From assembly GCF_003254625.1 (NCBI RefSeq), contig NZ_QJRJ01000073.1, positions 1-64,000 on the forward strand: DNA of 64,000 bases, written 5' to 3'. Made by a program: the position numbers and the translations under genes. The DNA comes from Flavobacterium ginsenosidimutans (GTDB lineage: Bacteria; Bacteroidota; Bacteroidia; Flavobacteriales; Flavobacteriaceae). Each line of letters starts with the position of its first letter. Positions within the stretch are counted from its first letter, which is position 1. Shown one piece after another: positions 45,531 to 53,248 of the stretch. The notes beneath the pieces were generated by a model. The model was not told the origin of the DNA. It worked only from the letters and a program-made list of their open reading frames with translations, and made no database searches.

Positions 45531-46793
45531 CTATTCTTTATTTTCCTCCCATTGTCCTACAACAGAAGTAGCTAGAGCATTTCCTAAAACGTTGGTTGCA
45601 CTTCTAAACATATCACAAAAATGATCAATTGGTAAGATTAAAGCAATACCTTCAATTGGAATATCAAACATACCACATGTTGCGGCTACCACAACCAAAC
45701 TTGCTCTTGGCACACCAGCAATACCTTTACTTGTTAGCATTAAAACCAAAAGCATTGCCATTTGAGTTCCTAAATCCAAATGTACATTGTAAAACTGAGC
45801 AATAAAAATACTTGCAAAAGTCATATACATCATACTTCCGTCAAGGTTAAACGAATAACCAAGAGGCAACATAAACGAAACGATTTTATCTTTTACTCCA
45901 AAACCTTCTAATTCTTCCGTTAATTTAGGAAATACAGCTTCACTGCTTGTTGTTCCAAAAGCAATTGCTAAAGGTCCTGTAATACGTCTTAATAATTCTG
46001 TCATTCTTCCTTTAAGGAAAATATATCCTATGGCGATCAAAATTATCCACAACGTACTGATTCCAATTAAAAACGAACCGAAAAATTTAAAATAAGTAAT
46101 AACTAATTCTTCTGCATCTCTTATGGCAAATACACCTGCAATTGCACCAAAAACTCCAATTGGCGCAAATTTCATTACATAGTTTACCATTTTCAAAACG
46201 ATATGCGAAAGTTTATCAAAAGCACCAATAATTGGTTTTACTTTCTCCCCTAAAGAAGCAGCTGCTAATCCGAAGAAAATAGAAAAAACTACAATCTGCA
46301 GAATTTCATTAGTTGCCATTGCTTCAACAATACTTTTCGGCACAATATGCTCAACGAAATTATCAAAAGAAAGATTTTGTGTCTTACCTGTAACCTCAGA
46401 AGCTGCCGCCATATCAACGTGATCTAATTTTAGACCAACACCTGGCTGTAAAATATTTACGTAAAATAATCCAATTAAAAGAGAAATAAATGAAGCTGTA
46501 AAAAACCATCCAATAGCTTTTCCTCCAATTCTTCCAACAGTTTTAATATCACCTAATTTCGCAATTCCCACTACCAAAGTCGTAAAAACCAACGGAGAAA
46601 TAATCATTTGCACCAATCGAATAAAAACGGTTGCCAGCATTTTAATTTTACTACTAAATGCCTGTGCAGCTTCGGGCGAAATAGAATTGTGCAAAATAAT
46701 TCCTAATATGGCTCCAAGAACCATTGCAATTATAATTTGCCCTGTTAATCCCGAAAGAAATGATTGTTTTTTAGTTTCTGTAACTTCTTGCAT
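45531..46793 (-). CDS. Dicarboxylate/amino acid:cation symporter (DAACS family)
   Basis: This 420-residue inner-membrane protein has eight or so hydrophobic segments and family hallmarks: MIISPLVFTTLVVGIAKLGD, AFGTTSSEAVFPKL (serine-rich re-entrant loop), PLGYSFNLDGSMMYMTFASIFIAQ and the DHFCDMFRSATNVLGNALAT motif that contributes substrate and Na+ ligands. It takes up glutamate, aspartate or C4-dicarboxylates with Na+ or H+. The MRSATN-like motif is present in its usual place. Substrate cannot be fixed from sequence alone. It is a single-gene unit. Confidence 0.93.
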   Translation of the reverse strand: MQEVTETKKQSFLSGLTGQIIIAMVLGAILGIILHNSISPEAAQAFSSKIKMLATVFIRLVQMIISPLVFTTLVVGIAKLGDIKTVGRIGGKAIGWFFTASFISLLIGLFYVNILQPGVGLKLDHVDMAAASEVTGKTQNLSFDNFVEHIVPKSIVEAMATNEILQIVVFSIFFGLAAASLGEKVKPIIGAFDKLSHIVLKMVNYVMKFAPIGVFGAIAGVFAIRDAEELVITYFKFFGSFLIGISTLWIILIAIGYIFLKGRMTELLRRITGPLAIAFGTTSSEAVFPKLTEELEGFGVKDKIVSFMLPLGYSFNLDGSMMYMTFASIFIAQFYNVHLDLGTQMAMLLVLMLTSKGIAGVPRASLVVVAATCGMFDIPIEGIALILPIDHFCDMFRSATNVLGNALATSVVGQWEENKE

Positions 46794-46845
46794 TAATTTT
46801 TGTTTTAATTATTAAAATATAAGACCCTCACTGTCTTACCTTTTA

Positions 46846-47904
46846 TTAATATGTTTTGTTGATTAAGTAAAAATCAGCCAAAACAATTGCTGCCATCGCT
46901 TCTACGATTGGCACTGCGCGAGGCACTACACACGGATCATGACGTCCTTTTCCTGTCATTGGTGTAATGTTACCTTTATTATCTAATGAATCCTGAGTCT
47001 GCATAATTGTTGCCACAGGTTTAAAAGCTACTCTGAAATAAATATCCATTCCGTTGCTGATTCCGCCTTGGATTCCGCCAGAAAGATTTGTTTTAGTAGT
47101 TCCGTCAGGATTGTATAAATCATTATGTTCACTACCTTTCATTTCAGAACCAGAAAAACCGCTTCCGTATTCAAAACCTTTTACAGCATTAATAGAAAGC
47201 ATTGCTTTTCCTAATTCTGCATGAAGCTTATCGAAAACTGGCTCTCCTAAACCAACTGGAACATTTTGGATTACACAAGTTACAACACCTCCAACGGTAT
47301 CACCTTGTTTACGAATATCACGAATATATTCTTCCATAATCGCTGCCGATTTTTCATCAGGACAACGAACAGGATTACTTTCTATTTTAGAAAAATCCAA
47401 TTCTTGATAAGGCGTATCTAAATGGATTGGCCCAACAGAAGAAACATAAGCATTAATTTTAATCTCCGGCAACATTTGCTTTGCAATTGCACCCGCTACT
47501 ACTCTACTTGCAGTTTCTCTTGCAGAACTTCTTCCGCCACCGCGGTAATCACGCAAACCATATTTCTGATCGTAAACATAATCAGCATGGCTTGGTCTGT
47601 AGTTATCTTTTATATGAGAGTAATCGTCAGATTTTTGATTGGTATTTGGAATAATAAAACCAATTGGAGTTCCAGTGGTTTTTCCTTCGAAAATTCCAGA
47701 CAAAAACTGAACGCTGTCTGGTTCTTTTCTTTGTGTAACAATTGCTGACTGACCAGGCTTTCTACGGGCCATATCTACTTCAATTGCTTCAAAATCTAGT
47801 TGTATTCCTGGAGGGCATCCATCAATGATTCCGCCTAAAGCTTCACCGTGAGATTCTCCAAATGTTGTTACTTTATATAGTGTGCCGAAGCTATTTCCTG
47901 CCAT
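46846..47904 (-). CDS. aroC: Chorismate synthase
   Basis: This 352-residue protein has the three chorismate synthase signatures: [18 protein letters not shown], the [23 protein letters not shown] region and the C-terminal [22 protein letters not shown]-binding [16 protein letters not shown] and [10 protein letters not shown] are intact. It makes chorismate from EPSP, the last common step to aromatic amino acids and folate. A -7 box lies 17 bases upstream. It stands alone rather than in an aro cluster. Confidence 0.97.
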   Translation of the reverse strand: MAGNSFGTLYKVTTFGESHGEALGGIIDGCPPGIQLDFEAIEVDMARRKPGQSAIVTQRKEPDSVQFLSGIFEGKTTGTPIGFIIPNTNQKSDDYSHIKDNYRPSHADYVYDQKYGLRDYRGGGRSSARETASRVVAGAIAKQMLPEIKINAYVSSVGPIHLDTPYQELDFSKIESNPVRCPDEKSAAIMEEYIRDIRKQGDTVGGVVTCVIQNVPVGLGEPVFDKLHAELGKAMLSINAVKGFEYGSGFSGSEMKGSEHNDLYNPDGTTKTNLSGGIQGGISNGMDIYFRVAFKPVATIMQTQDSLDNKGNITPMTGKGRHDPCVVPRAVPIVEAMAAIVLADFYLINKTY

Positions 47905-47920
47905 TGTAATTTGTTTTGAG

Positions 47921-47928
47921 CAAATGTA
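47921..47928 (-). promoter_or_regulatory. -7 box TACATTTG of aroC
   Basis: Exact TAnnTTTG match 16 bases before the start codon. Confidence 0.55.
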
Positions 47929-48092
47929 AGTTTTATGAATTAAATTAAAAAATTTAAAACTGGTATTATTAACGAAACATTAAATGGAATAAAAATTACA
48001 ATTTGGTAAAATTATCCTCTTTTTGATAACCTTTTAATAAAATCAAACCTCTCAAATTTTCTTTAATTTGTAAAACTTCAAATCAAGAAAAA

Positions 48093-48914
48093 TTGAAAAA
48101 AAGAAATGTCGAATTGGTCATTCTTTCTGATGTCCATTTGGGAACCTACGGAAGTCATGCAAAAGAATTAAATAACTATCTTTCAAGCATTAAACCTAAA
48201 ACTTTAGTCTTAAACGGTGACATAATTGATGCTTGGCAATTTCGTAAATCTTACTTCCCAAAAGCACATTTGCGCGTTATTCAACGCATAATTGGAATGG
48301 CTTCTAAAGGAACAAAAGTCTATTATATCACTGGAAATCATGACGAAATACTTCGAAAATTCAGTGATATGAATATGGGTAATTTTGCTCTAGTTGATAA
48401 ATTAGTTTTGGAATTAGACGATAAAAAAGCTTGGATTTTTCACGGAGATGTTTTTGACGCATCAGTTCAGCATTCAAAATGGATTGCAAAACTAGGCGGA
48501 TTAGGTTACGATTATTTAATTTTAATGAACCGATTTGCAAATTGGTGTTTGGCAAAACTTGGTCGAGAACCTTATTCTTTTTCTAAAAAAATTAAAGCAA
48601 GCGTAAAAAAAGCAGTTAAATTCATTTCCGATTTCGAAACTACAGCAACCGATTTGGCAATTGAAAAAAACTACGATTATGTAATATGCGGACATATCCA
48701 TGAACCAAAAATCGTGACCAAAGAAAATAAACATGGTTCTACCTTATATCTTAATTCTGGAGATTGGGTAGAAAATTTAACAGCGTTGGAATACCACAAA
48801 AAACGTTGGAAATTATTTTCTTACAAAGCCAGTAATTTTTCTGAAGAAGAAAATCTTTTTGAAATGGAGGATACTCTTAGTAATCAGCTCATTTCATCCA
48901 TAATTCTGAAATAA
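48093..48914 (+). CDS. UDP-2,3-diacylglucosamine diphosphatase-like metallophosphatase
   Basis: This 273-residue protein starts at TTG (no in-frame ATG nearby). Calcineurin-like phosphatase motifs are complete: LSDVHLGTYGSH, LVLNGDIIDAW, YYITGNHDE, FHGDVFDA and YVICGHIHEPK. The family place is near LpxH, which cleaves UDP-2,3-diacylglucosamine to lipid X in lipid A synthesis; many Bacteroidota carry such a cytosolic homologue. It is longer than E. coli LpxH (about 240). LpxH assignment is likely but not certain. A near-consensus TTAATTTG lies about 25 bases upstream. Confidence 0.82.
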   Translation: MKKRNVELVILSDVHLGTYGSHAKELNNYLSSIKPKTLVLNGDIIDAWQFRKSYFPKAHLRVIQRIIGMASKGTKVYYITGNHDEILRKFSDMNMGNFALVDKLVLELDDKKAWIFHGDVFDASVQHSKWIAKLGGLGYDYLILMNRFANWCLAKLGREPYSFSKKIKASVKKAVKFISDFETTATDLAIEKNYDYVICGHIHEPKIVTKENKHGSTLYLNSGDWVENLTALEYHKKRWKLFSYKASNFSEEENLFEMEDTLSNQLISSIILK

Positions 48915-48991
48915 ATCAGCATTTAAAGGGTTTGCAATGGCATATTTTTCTAAAAAATGTGAATTATATAACAATTTCTAATAATGTTATA

Positions 48992-49010
48992 CGTTCTTAA
49001 TTTAAGAACG
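48992..49010. promoter_or_regulatory. 19-bp perfect palindrome, candidate operator
   Basis: CGTTCTTAA-T-TTAAGAACG is centred 17 bases before the -7 box TACATTTG of the next gene, covering the position of a -33 element. A dimeric repressor or activator site is plausible. Confidence 0.5.
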
Positions 49011-49014
49011 ATTA

Positions 49015-49022
49015 TACATTTG
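49015..49022 (+). promoter_or_regulatory. -7 box TACATTTG of the outer-membrane protein gene
   Basis: Exact TAnnTTTG match 25 bases before the ATG. Confidence 0.6.
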
Positions 49023-49047
49023 AATAAAATTAATTTTAACCATTTTT

Positions 49048-49545
49048 ATGAAAAAAATAATATTATCTGCCATTATGCTTATTGGTTTAGCATTTACGGC
49101 TCAATCACAAGAAATCTCGAAACATGCTTTAGGATTACGTCTTGGAGACAATAACGGATTTGGAGGAGAAGTATCTTACCAATTAGGATTAAATCAAAAA
49201 AATAGACTTGAATTCGATTTAGGATGGAGAAACAGCAGAGATGTAGATGCTGTAAAAGGAGTTGCTCTTTACCAATGGGTTTGGAACATTGACGGAGGTT
49301 TTAACTGGTACGCTGGTGTCGGTGGAGGTTTAGCCGCTTGGGATTATGATTACTACAATAACGGCTACAGATATAATGATAGCGGAACTTATGTGTTTGC
49401 TGCTGGAGATATCGGTATCGAATATAGATTTAAAGAAGTGCCAATTACGTTATCTTTAGATGCAAGACCTGAAATTGGTTCAGGATATTATGATGATGAC
49501 AATTTTGGTTTTGACGTTGGTTTAGGCGTTAAATTCAGATTCTAA
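49048..49545 (+). CDS. Outer-membrane beta-barrel protein, 165 residues
   Basis: A signal peptide (MKKIILSAIMLIGLAFTAQS, cleaved before QEIS) is followed by alternating strands rich in Gly, Asp and aromatics (GGEVSYQLGLNQKNRLEFDLGW, FNWYAGVGGGLAAWDYDYYN) and a last strand GLGVKFRF ending in Phe, the usual signal for barrel insertion. Probably an eight-stranded porin-like or OmpW/OmpX-like barrel. Function not known. A palindrome overlapping the -33 position suggests specific control. A strong terminator follows. Confidence 0.82.
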   Translation: MKKIILSAIMLIGLAFTAQSQEISKHALGLRLGDNNGFGGEVSYQLGLNQKNRLEFDLGWRNSRDVDAVKGVALYQWVWNIDGGFNWYAGVGGGLAAWDYDYYNNGYRYNDSGTYVFAAGDIGIEYRFKEVPITLSLDARPEIGSGYYDDDNFGFDVGLGVKFRF

Positions 49546-49572
49546 TTAAAAATAAAAAATAATTGTAAGAAG

Positions 49573-49607
49573 AAACCTGTCGTTGAAAAGCGACAGGTTT
49601 TTTTTAT
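49573..49607 (+). terminator. Terminator of the outer-membrane protein gene
   Basis: Perfect 10-bp stem AAACCTGTCG/CGACAGGTTT followed by a T-run, 28 bases after the stop. Confidence 0.85.
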
Positions 49608-49608
49608 T

Positions 49609-49735
49609 GCCTCCCTAAGCGAAGTCGAAGGGCTTTAATGTAAAAAAGGGCTTCGACTCCGCTCAGCCTGACAAACTTTGAAATCGCATCCTAAGAAACA
49701 ATCAATGTCAGACTGAGCAGAATCGAAGCCCAGCC
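49609..49735. repeat. REP-like repeat cluster with CTTCGACT core
   Basis: Three degenerate units: AAGCGAAGTCGAAGGGC, GGGCTTCGACTCCGCTCAGC and CAGACTGAGCAGAATCGAAG. The first two face each other; the third is an inverted partial copy. Confidence 0.7.
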
Positions 49736-49744
49736 TTATATAAT

Positions 49745-50167
49745 TTATTTAATAATAATTTCTTTCTTAGAATGAATTTTCACGACAGTATAAGGATATG
49801 AAATTACCTGCATAGTCATTGCGTCTTTTGCAGGACTATTTTCTTTTACTGTGATAATAATATTTTTATCCGTTTCTTCTACTTTTTCAACATCAATAGA
49901 ATAACCGCTTGTGTTTTTTTCACCCATATTCAAAATCACATAATTATATTCCTGAACATCTGGATCTTTCATCTTATGAGCTAAAAGCGGATCGTTTTCA
50001 AGCATTTTAATTTCGTTTGGCTCCGTTAAAATCTCAAAAAACTTAATATTCCCGCCTCCATCAGATTGTTTCGTTAAAACTTCATACAATGCGTTTGAAT
50101 TTTCAACTTTCTTCACTCCGCACGAAACCATAACGAAAACCGCTAAAACAGAAATTACTTTTTTCAT
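49745..50167 (-). CDS. PrcB-like C-terminal domain lipoprotein, 140 residues
   Basis: The signal (MKKVISVLAVFVMVSC) has lipobox VSC at residue 16. The mature part has an N-terminal LYEVLTKQSDGGG segment and then NYVILNMGEKNTSGYSIDVE ... VKENSPAKDAM ... YPYTVVKI, the PrcB_C-type pattern found in treponemal PrcB and many small Bacteroidota lipoproteins. In Treponema PrcB assists the protease PrcA; here no protease gene is adjacent, so a role as a protease cofactor is speculation. It ends 18 bases before bshA begins on the same strand order, so they may be co-transcribed. Confidence 0.75.
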   Translation of the reverse strand: MKKVISVLAVFVMVSCGVKKVENSNALYEVLTKQSDGGGNIKFFEILTEPNEIKMLENDPLLAHKMKDPDVQEYNYVILNMGEKNTSGYSIDVEKVEETDKNIIITVKENSPAKDAMTMQVISYPYTVVKIHSKKEIIIK

Positions 50168-50184
50168 TTATCGCCTTTTAAAAA

Positions 50185-51330
50185 TTAGTGTTTTTCATAC
50201 TTATAATCATCAACTGCTTTTTGGTATAAAGCTTCATATTTTGGAAGGATATTTTTAATATCAAACTTTCTAGCCACTTCCAAAGCATTTGCTTTAAACT
50301 GACTTAAAACAGCATCGTCTCTTAAAATTTTAAGTGCATTTTCAGCCATTTCCTCTACATTTCCAACATTACTCAAATAACCTGAGAAACCATCAAAATT
50401 AACTTCAGGCAAACCTCCAGAATTACTCGAAATTACTGGAACACCGCATGCCATTGCTTCCAAAGCTGCCAAACCAAAACTTTCTGTTTCAGAAGGCAAT
50501 AAAAACAAATCGGTCATACATAAAATTTTATCGATCTCGTGGCTATTTCCAAAGAAAATAACTTTATCTAAAATTCCTAATTCCTGACACATAATTTCAG
50601 CTTTTTCTTTTTCAGGTCCGTCTCCGACCATCATCAATTTAGCCGGAATTTCTTTCTGAACGTTATAGAAAATCTTAATAATATCTGGAATACGTTTTAC
50701 TTTTCTAAAGTTACTGATATGAGTAATAATGCGCTCGTTTTCGTTTGCCATTACATAACGATGGCAAGGTGCATTTGGATCTTTTTTGACCTTATCTAAT
50801 TCAATAAAATTTGGGATTACCTTAATTTTATTTTTGATTTTGAATAACTTTAAAGTATCATCTTTTAAACTCTGAGAAACTGAAGTTACATAATCCGACT
50901 TATTGATACTGAAAGTTACAGCAGGTTTATAAAATGGATGATTCCCTACAAGCGTAATATCTGTACCGTGAAGCGTTGTAATCATCGGAAGATTAATTCC
51001 TTCATTCTTTAGCATTTGTTTTGCCATATAACCCGCATAAGCGTGTGGAATAGCATAATGTACGTGCAGAAGCTCAATTTTGTACAGTTTAACCATATCG
51101 ACCAATTTACTCGATAAGGCTAATTCGTAAGGCTGATAATGAAACAATGGATATTCCGGAACATTTACTTCGTGGTAATGAACATTCGGATTTAAAAGTG
51201 CCAATCTAACTGGCTGACTATATGTGATAAAATGTATTTCGTGTCCTCTTCTGGCTAATTCGAGACCTAACTCCGTGGCTACTACACCACTACCTCCAAA
51301 AGTAGGATAACAAACAATTGCTATTTTCAT
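50185..51330 (-). CDS. bshA: N-acetyl-alpha-D-glucosaminyl L-malate synthase (bacillithiol)
   Basis: This 381-residue GT4 glycosyltransferase opens with CYPTFGGSGVVATELGLELA, matching BshA, and shows HVHYAIPHAYAGYMAKQ, TTLHGTDITLVG, ISNFRKVKR and the nucleotide-sugar site SETESFGLAALEAMACGVPVI. It joins GlcNAc from UDP-GlcNAc to L-malate in the first step of bacillithiol synthesis, cytosolic. Presence implies the organism uses bacillithiol as low-molecular-weight thiol; bshB and bshC must lie elsewhere. Confidence 0.93.
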   Translation of the reverse strand: MKIAIVCYPTFGGSGVVATELGLELARRGHEIHFITYSQPVRLALLNPNVHYHEVNVPEYPLFHYQPYELALSSKLVDMVKLYKIELLHVHYAIPHAYAGYMAKQMLKNEGINLPMITTLHGTDITLVGNHPFYKPAVTFSINKSDYVTSVSQSLKDDTLKLFKIKNKIKVIPNFIELDKVKKDPNAPCHRYVMANENERIITHISNFRKVKRIPDIIKIFYNVQKEIPAKLMMVGDGPEKEKAEIMCQELGILDKVIFFGNSHEIDKILCMTDLFLLPSETESFGLAALEAMACGVPVISSNSGGLPEVNFDGFSGYLSNVGNVEEMAENALKILRDDAVLSQFKANALEVARKFDIKNILPKYEALYQKAVDDYKYEKH

Positions 51331-51470
51331 GGATTAAATTTAATTCTACGAAAATACTCAAAAATCACGTTTAAATAAGCTTTTAAATTGTTAGATTTTT
51401 GACAAAATTAGATTAATTCCAGTTAATAAATATTTTTAGAAGCGGAACAATATCATTAAAAACAACTTGC

Positions 51471-51545
51471 AGTCCCGCTGTCCGCTATATCTTTTTCTGC
51501 CTAAAGAAGCCAGAAAAAGGATACCGCTCCCATCGGGGCTAGATT
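51471..51545. repeat. Structured dispersed-type repeat with CCGCTGTCCGCTATATC
   Basis: The stretch is GC-richer than its surroundings and folds: TATCTTTTTCTG pairs with CAGAAAAAGGATA, and an outer CCCGCTGTCCGC faces CCGCTCCCATCGGGG. A related patch with CCCGCTGTC occurs near 21030. It resembles a family I believe is dispersed in Flavobacterium. Confidence 0.55.
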
Positions 51546-51580
51546 AGAAGTTTTCTTTTTCATAAGAACCTTTCTTCACC

Positions 51581-51613
51581 AACTTTGTCAAAGTTTAAAA
51601 CTTTGACAAAGTT
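51581..51613. repeat. Perfect 33-base palindrome (16-1-16), TTTGTCAAAG family
   Basis: Identical to the palindrome at 13084-13116 except that the central base is A instead of G. Confidence 0.85.
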
Positions 51614-51625
51614 CTTTACACAACT

Positions 51626-51658
51626 AATCCTAACAGGTTTTTAAAACCTGTTAGGATT
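51626..51658. repeat. Perfect 33-base palindrome (16-1-16), CTAACAGG family
   Basis: Arms AATCCTAACAGGTTTT/AAAACCTGTTAGGATT around a single T. Same size and geometry as its neighbour 12 bases away but unrelated in sequence. Confidence 0.85.
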
Positions 51659-51687
51659 CAAACTTGAGACTTAAAACTTGAAACCAT

Positions 51688-51722
51688 AAAAAAAGGCACA
51701 AAATCTAAATTTCATGCCTTTT
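51688..51722 (-). terminator. Terminator of the gene at 51743
   Basis: AAAAGGCA/TGCCTTTT stem and a minus-strand T-run, 20 bases after the stop. Confidence 0.65.
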
Positions 51723-51742
51723 AAATAATTTATAAATCTTTC

Positions 51743-52225
51743 TTAGAAAAATCTGCTGTGCCAACTGTCGGCAGCAGGAACTTCCCATGATTCATTAAAT
51801 TCTTCGATATTGTTTACCAGATTATTGAAAACAATAGTATTCTCAGAAACTGATTTATCTTTTACCATTTTCTTGAAATCAATTAATGGTTTATGTGCAA
51901 TATGTTCTCCAAGTTTAAAAGTAACGTTCATTTTGTCTAATAAATCGACATTGTACTTTTTCTCTAAACTTTGTATAAATTCTACCGAACTATCAATAGA
52001 ACAACCTGTAGCAGCCTGAACATCCTGATTTACGGCTAATATTATAAAACGATTGTATTTAAGCAAAAATGAAGCTTCAAGACTTGTGCCATGCGCTGCC
52101 CATTGCTCTACAAAAGCTTTTAAATCTGTTTCAATTTCAGAAAACTCTTCCTCAGAAAATTTTCTATTCGATTGGTAAATCCAGACTCTAGATTCACCTG
52201 GTAAATTTTCAAAAGGTATATACAT
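51743..52225 (-). CDS. Conserved protein of unknown function, 160 residues
   Basis: No signal, no membrane segment, and no Walker, signature or other ABC motif, although relatives are, I believe, often annotated as ABC transporter ATPase. Recognisable stretches: FENLPGESRVWIYQSNRKFSE, FVEQWAAHG, GCSIDSSVEFIQSLEKKY, ENTIVFNNLVNNIEEF and the aromatic end DSWHSRFF. A conserved Cys-Ser-Ile-Asp near residue 94 may matter. It follows the Fe-S protein genes on the same strand; a link with that electron transfer pair is possible but not shown. A copy of the start-proximal repeat lies 6 bases before its ATG. Confidence 0.8.
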   Translation of the reverse strand: MYIPFENLPGESRVWIYQSNRKFSEEEFSEIETDLKAFVEQWAAHGTSLEASFLLKYNRFIILAVNQDVQAATGCSIDSSVEFIQSLEKKYNVDLLDKMNVTFKLGEHIAHKPLIDFKKMVKDKSVSENTIVFNNLVNNIEEFNESWEVPAADSWHSRFF

Positions 52226-52231
52226 TTTTTA

Positions 52232-52257
52232 ATTTTAGATTGTTGATTTTAGATTTT
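52232..52257 (-). repeat. Start-proximal dispersed repeat, copy before the gene at 52225
   Basis: Third exact copy of the 24-base element (starting AATCTAAAATCAACAATC on the coding strand), 6 bases before the ATG. Confidence 0.75.
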
Positions 52258-52280
52258 TGAAAGGTTTCTAGTTAAAAAAA

Positions 52281-52312
52281 CTTAGAATCTTAGCATCTTA
52301 GAACCTTAGCCT
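52281..52312 (-). repeat. Stop-proximal CTTAG array after the Fe-S protein gene
   Basis: CTTAGAATCTTAGCATCTTAGAACCTTAG-type array, 6 bases past the stop at 52319. It has T where the copies at 8274 and 34093 have C in places. Confidence 0.65.
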
Positions 52313-52318
52313 CTTTTT

Positions 52319-53110
52319 TTATAAATCCTGAGCATTTGCAATTAATTCTGCAATATCCAGAACTTTAACCTGTCCTTCTTTTTCCTGATGTTTAATTCCA
52401 TCTGTTAGCATCGTATTGCAAAACGGACAACCAGCAGCGATAATATCTGGTTTTACCTCTAATGCATCTTCTGTACGAAGAACGTTTACTTCTTTGTTAC
52501 CTGGTTCAGCATCTTTAAACATTTGTGCTCCACCGGCTCCACAACACAAACCATTTGCTTTAGAACGTTTCATTTCAACTAATTCAACGTCTAATTTCTG
52601 AATTAAATCTCTTGGTGCTTCGTAAACTTTATTTGCTCTTCCTAAGTAACAAGGATCATGGAAGGTAATTTTTTTACCTTTAAATTGTCCGCCTTCAACA
52701 GTTAATCTTCCGTCATCAATTAATGATTTCAAAAATTCTGTATGATGAATAACTTCGTAATTACCTCCTAATTCAGGATATTCATTTTTTAAAGTATTAA
52801 AACAGTGCGGACAAGCTGTCACGATTTTTTTAGCTTCATAAGCATTCAAAACCTCGATATTCATCATGGCCTGCATTTGAAACAAAAATTCATTTCCAGC
52901 TCTTTTTGCAGGATCTCCAGTACAACTCTCTTCTGTACCTAAAACTGCAAAAGAAACATTAGTACGATTTAAGATTCGCACAAATGCTTTAGTAATTTTT
53001 TTTGCTCTATCATCAAAACTTCCTGCGCAACCTACCCAAAACAAAACTTCTGGCTGTTTTCCTTCGGCAAGCATTTCTGCCATTGTTGGCACCACTAAAC
53101 TTTCTGACAT
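52319..53110 (-). CDS. Cysteine-rich (CCG-domain) Fe-S protein of an electron transfer complex
   Basis: Start taken at the ATG of MSESLVVPTMAEMLAEG; a GTG at 53119 would add three residues. The 263-residue protein has two CCG-type motifs (FWVGCAGSFD ... ACPHCFNTLKNEYP; HDPCYLGR ... GLCCGAGGAQMF ... AAGCPFCNTML), as in HdrB, GlcF and LutA subunits, which bind noncubane or 4Fe-4S clusters and handle quinol or thiol electrons. Next to the membrane Fe-S/cytochrome-like protein it forms a pair resembling respiratory Hdr- or Dsr-type modules; the electron donor is not known. Confidence 0.88.
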   Translation of the reverse strand: MSESLVVPTMAEMLAEGKQPEVLFWVGCAGSFDDRAKKITKAFVRILNRTNVSFAVLGTEESCTGDPAKRAGNEFLFQMQAMMNIEVLNAYEAKKIVTACPHCFNTLKNEYPELGGNYEVIHHTEFLKSLIDDGRLTVEGGQFKGKKITFHDPCYLGRANKVYEAPRDLIQKLDVELVEMKRSKANGLCCGAGGAQMFKDAEPGNKEVNVLRTEDALEVKPDIIAAGCPFCNTMLTDGIKHQEKEGQVKVLDIAELIANAQDL

Positions 53111-53117
53111 TTCTCTC

Positions 53118-53248
53118 ACTTTGTTTAATCGGTTAATCGCTAAATTGTTTATTCGTTAAATAACAAACTAACAATCAAACTGTAAAAACCGAAATTATTT
53201 TAAAAATCGATTAAACGGTTAAACAACTAACCGATTAAACAATAAATT
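53118..53248 (-). repeat. Self-complementary TTAATCG array between the two Fe-S genes
   Basis: After the stop of the upstream gene the coding strand has TTGTTTAATCGGTTAGTTG; before the next ATG it has AGCGATTAACCGATTAAAC, largely complementary. Same design as between pyrR and pyrB. Confidence 0.7.

Larger units (their letters stand above)
51331..51742. other. Repeat-rich gap upstream of bshA
   Basis: The 412-base gap holds a structured repeat (51471-51545), two perfect 33-base palindromes (51581-51613, 51626-51658) and a terminator (51688-51722). No gene is supported. Confidence 0.7.

Noticed and set aside
51743..52225. ABC transporter ATPase label for the 160-residue protein
   Set aside because: No Walker A, Walker B or signature motif is present; left as unknown.
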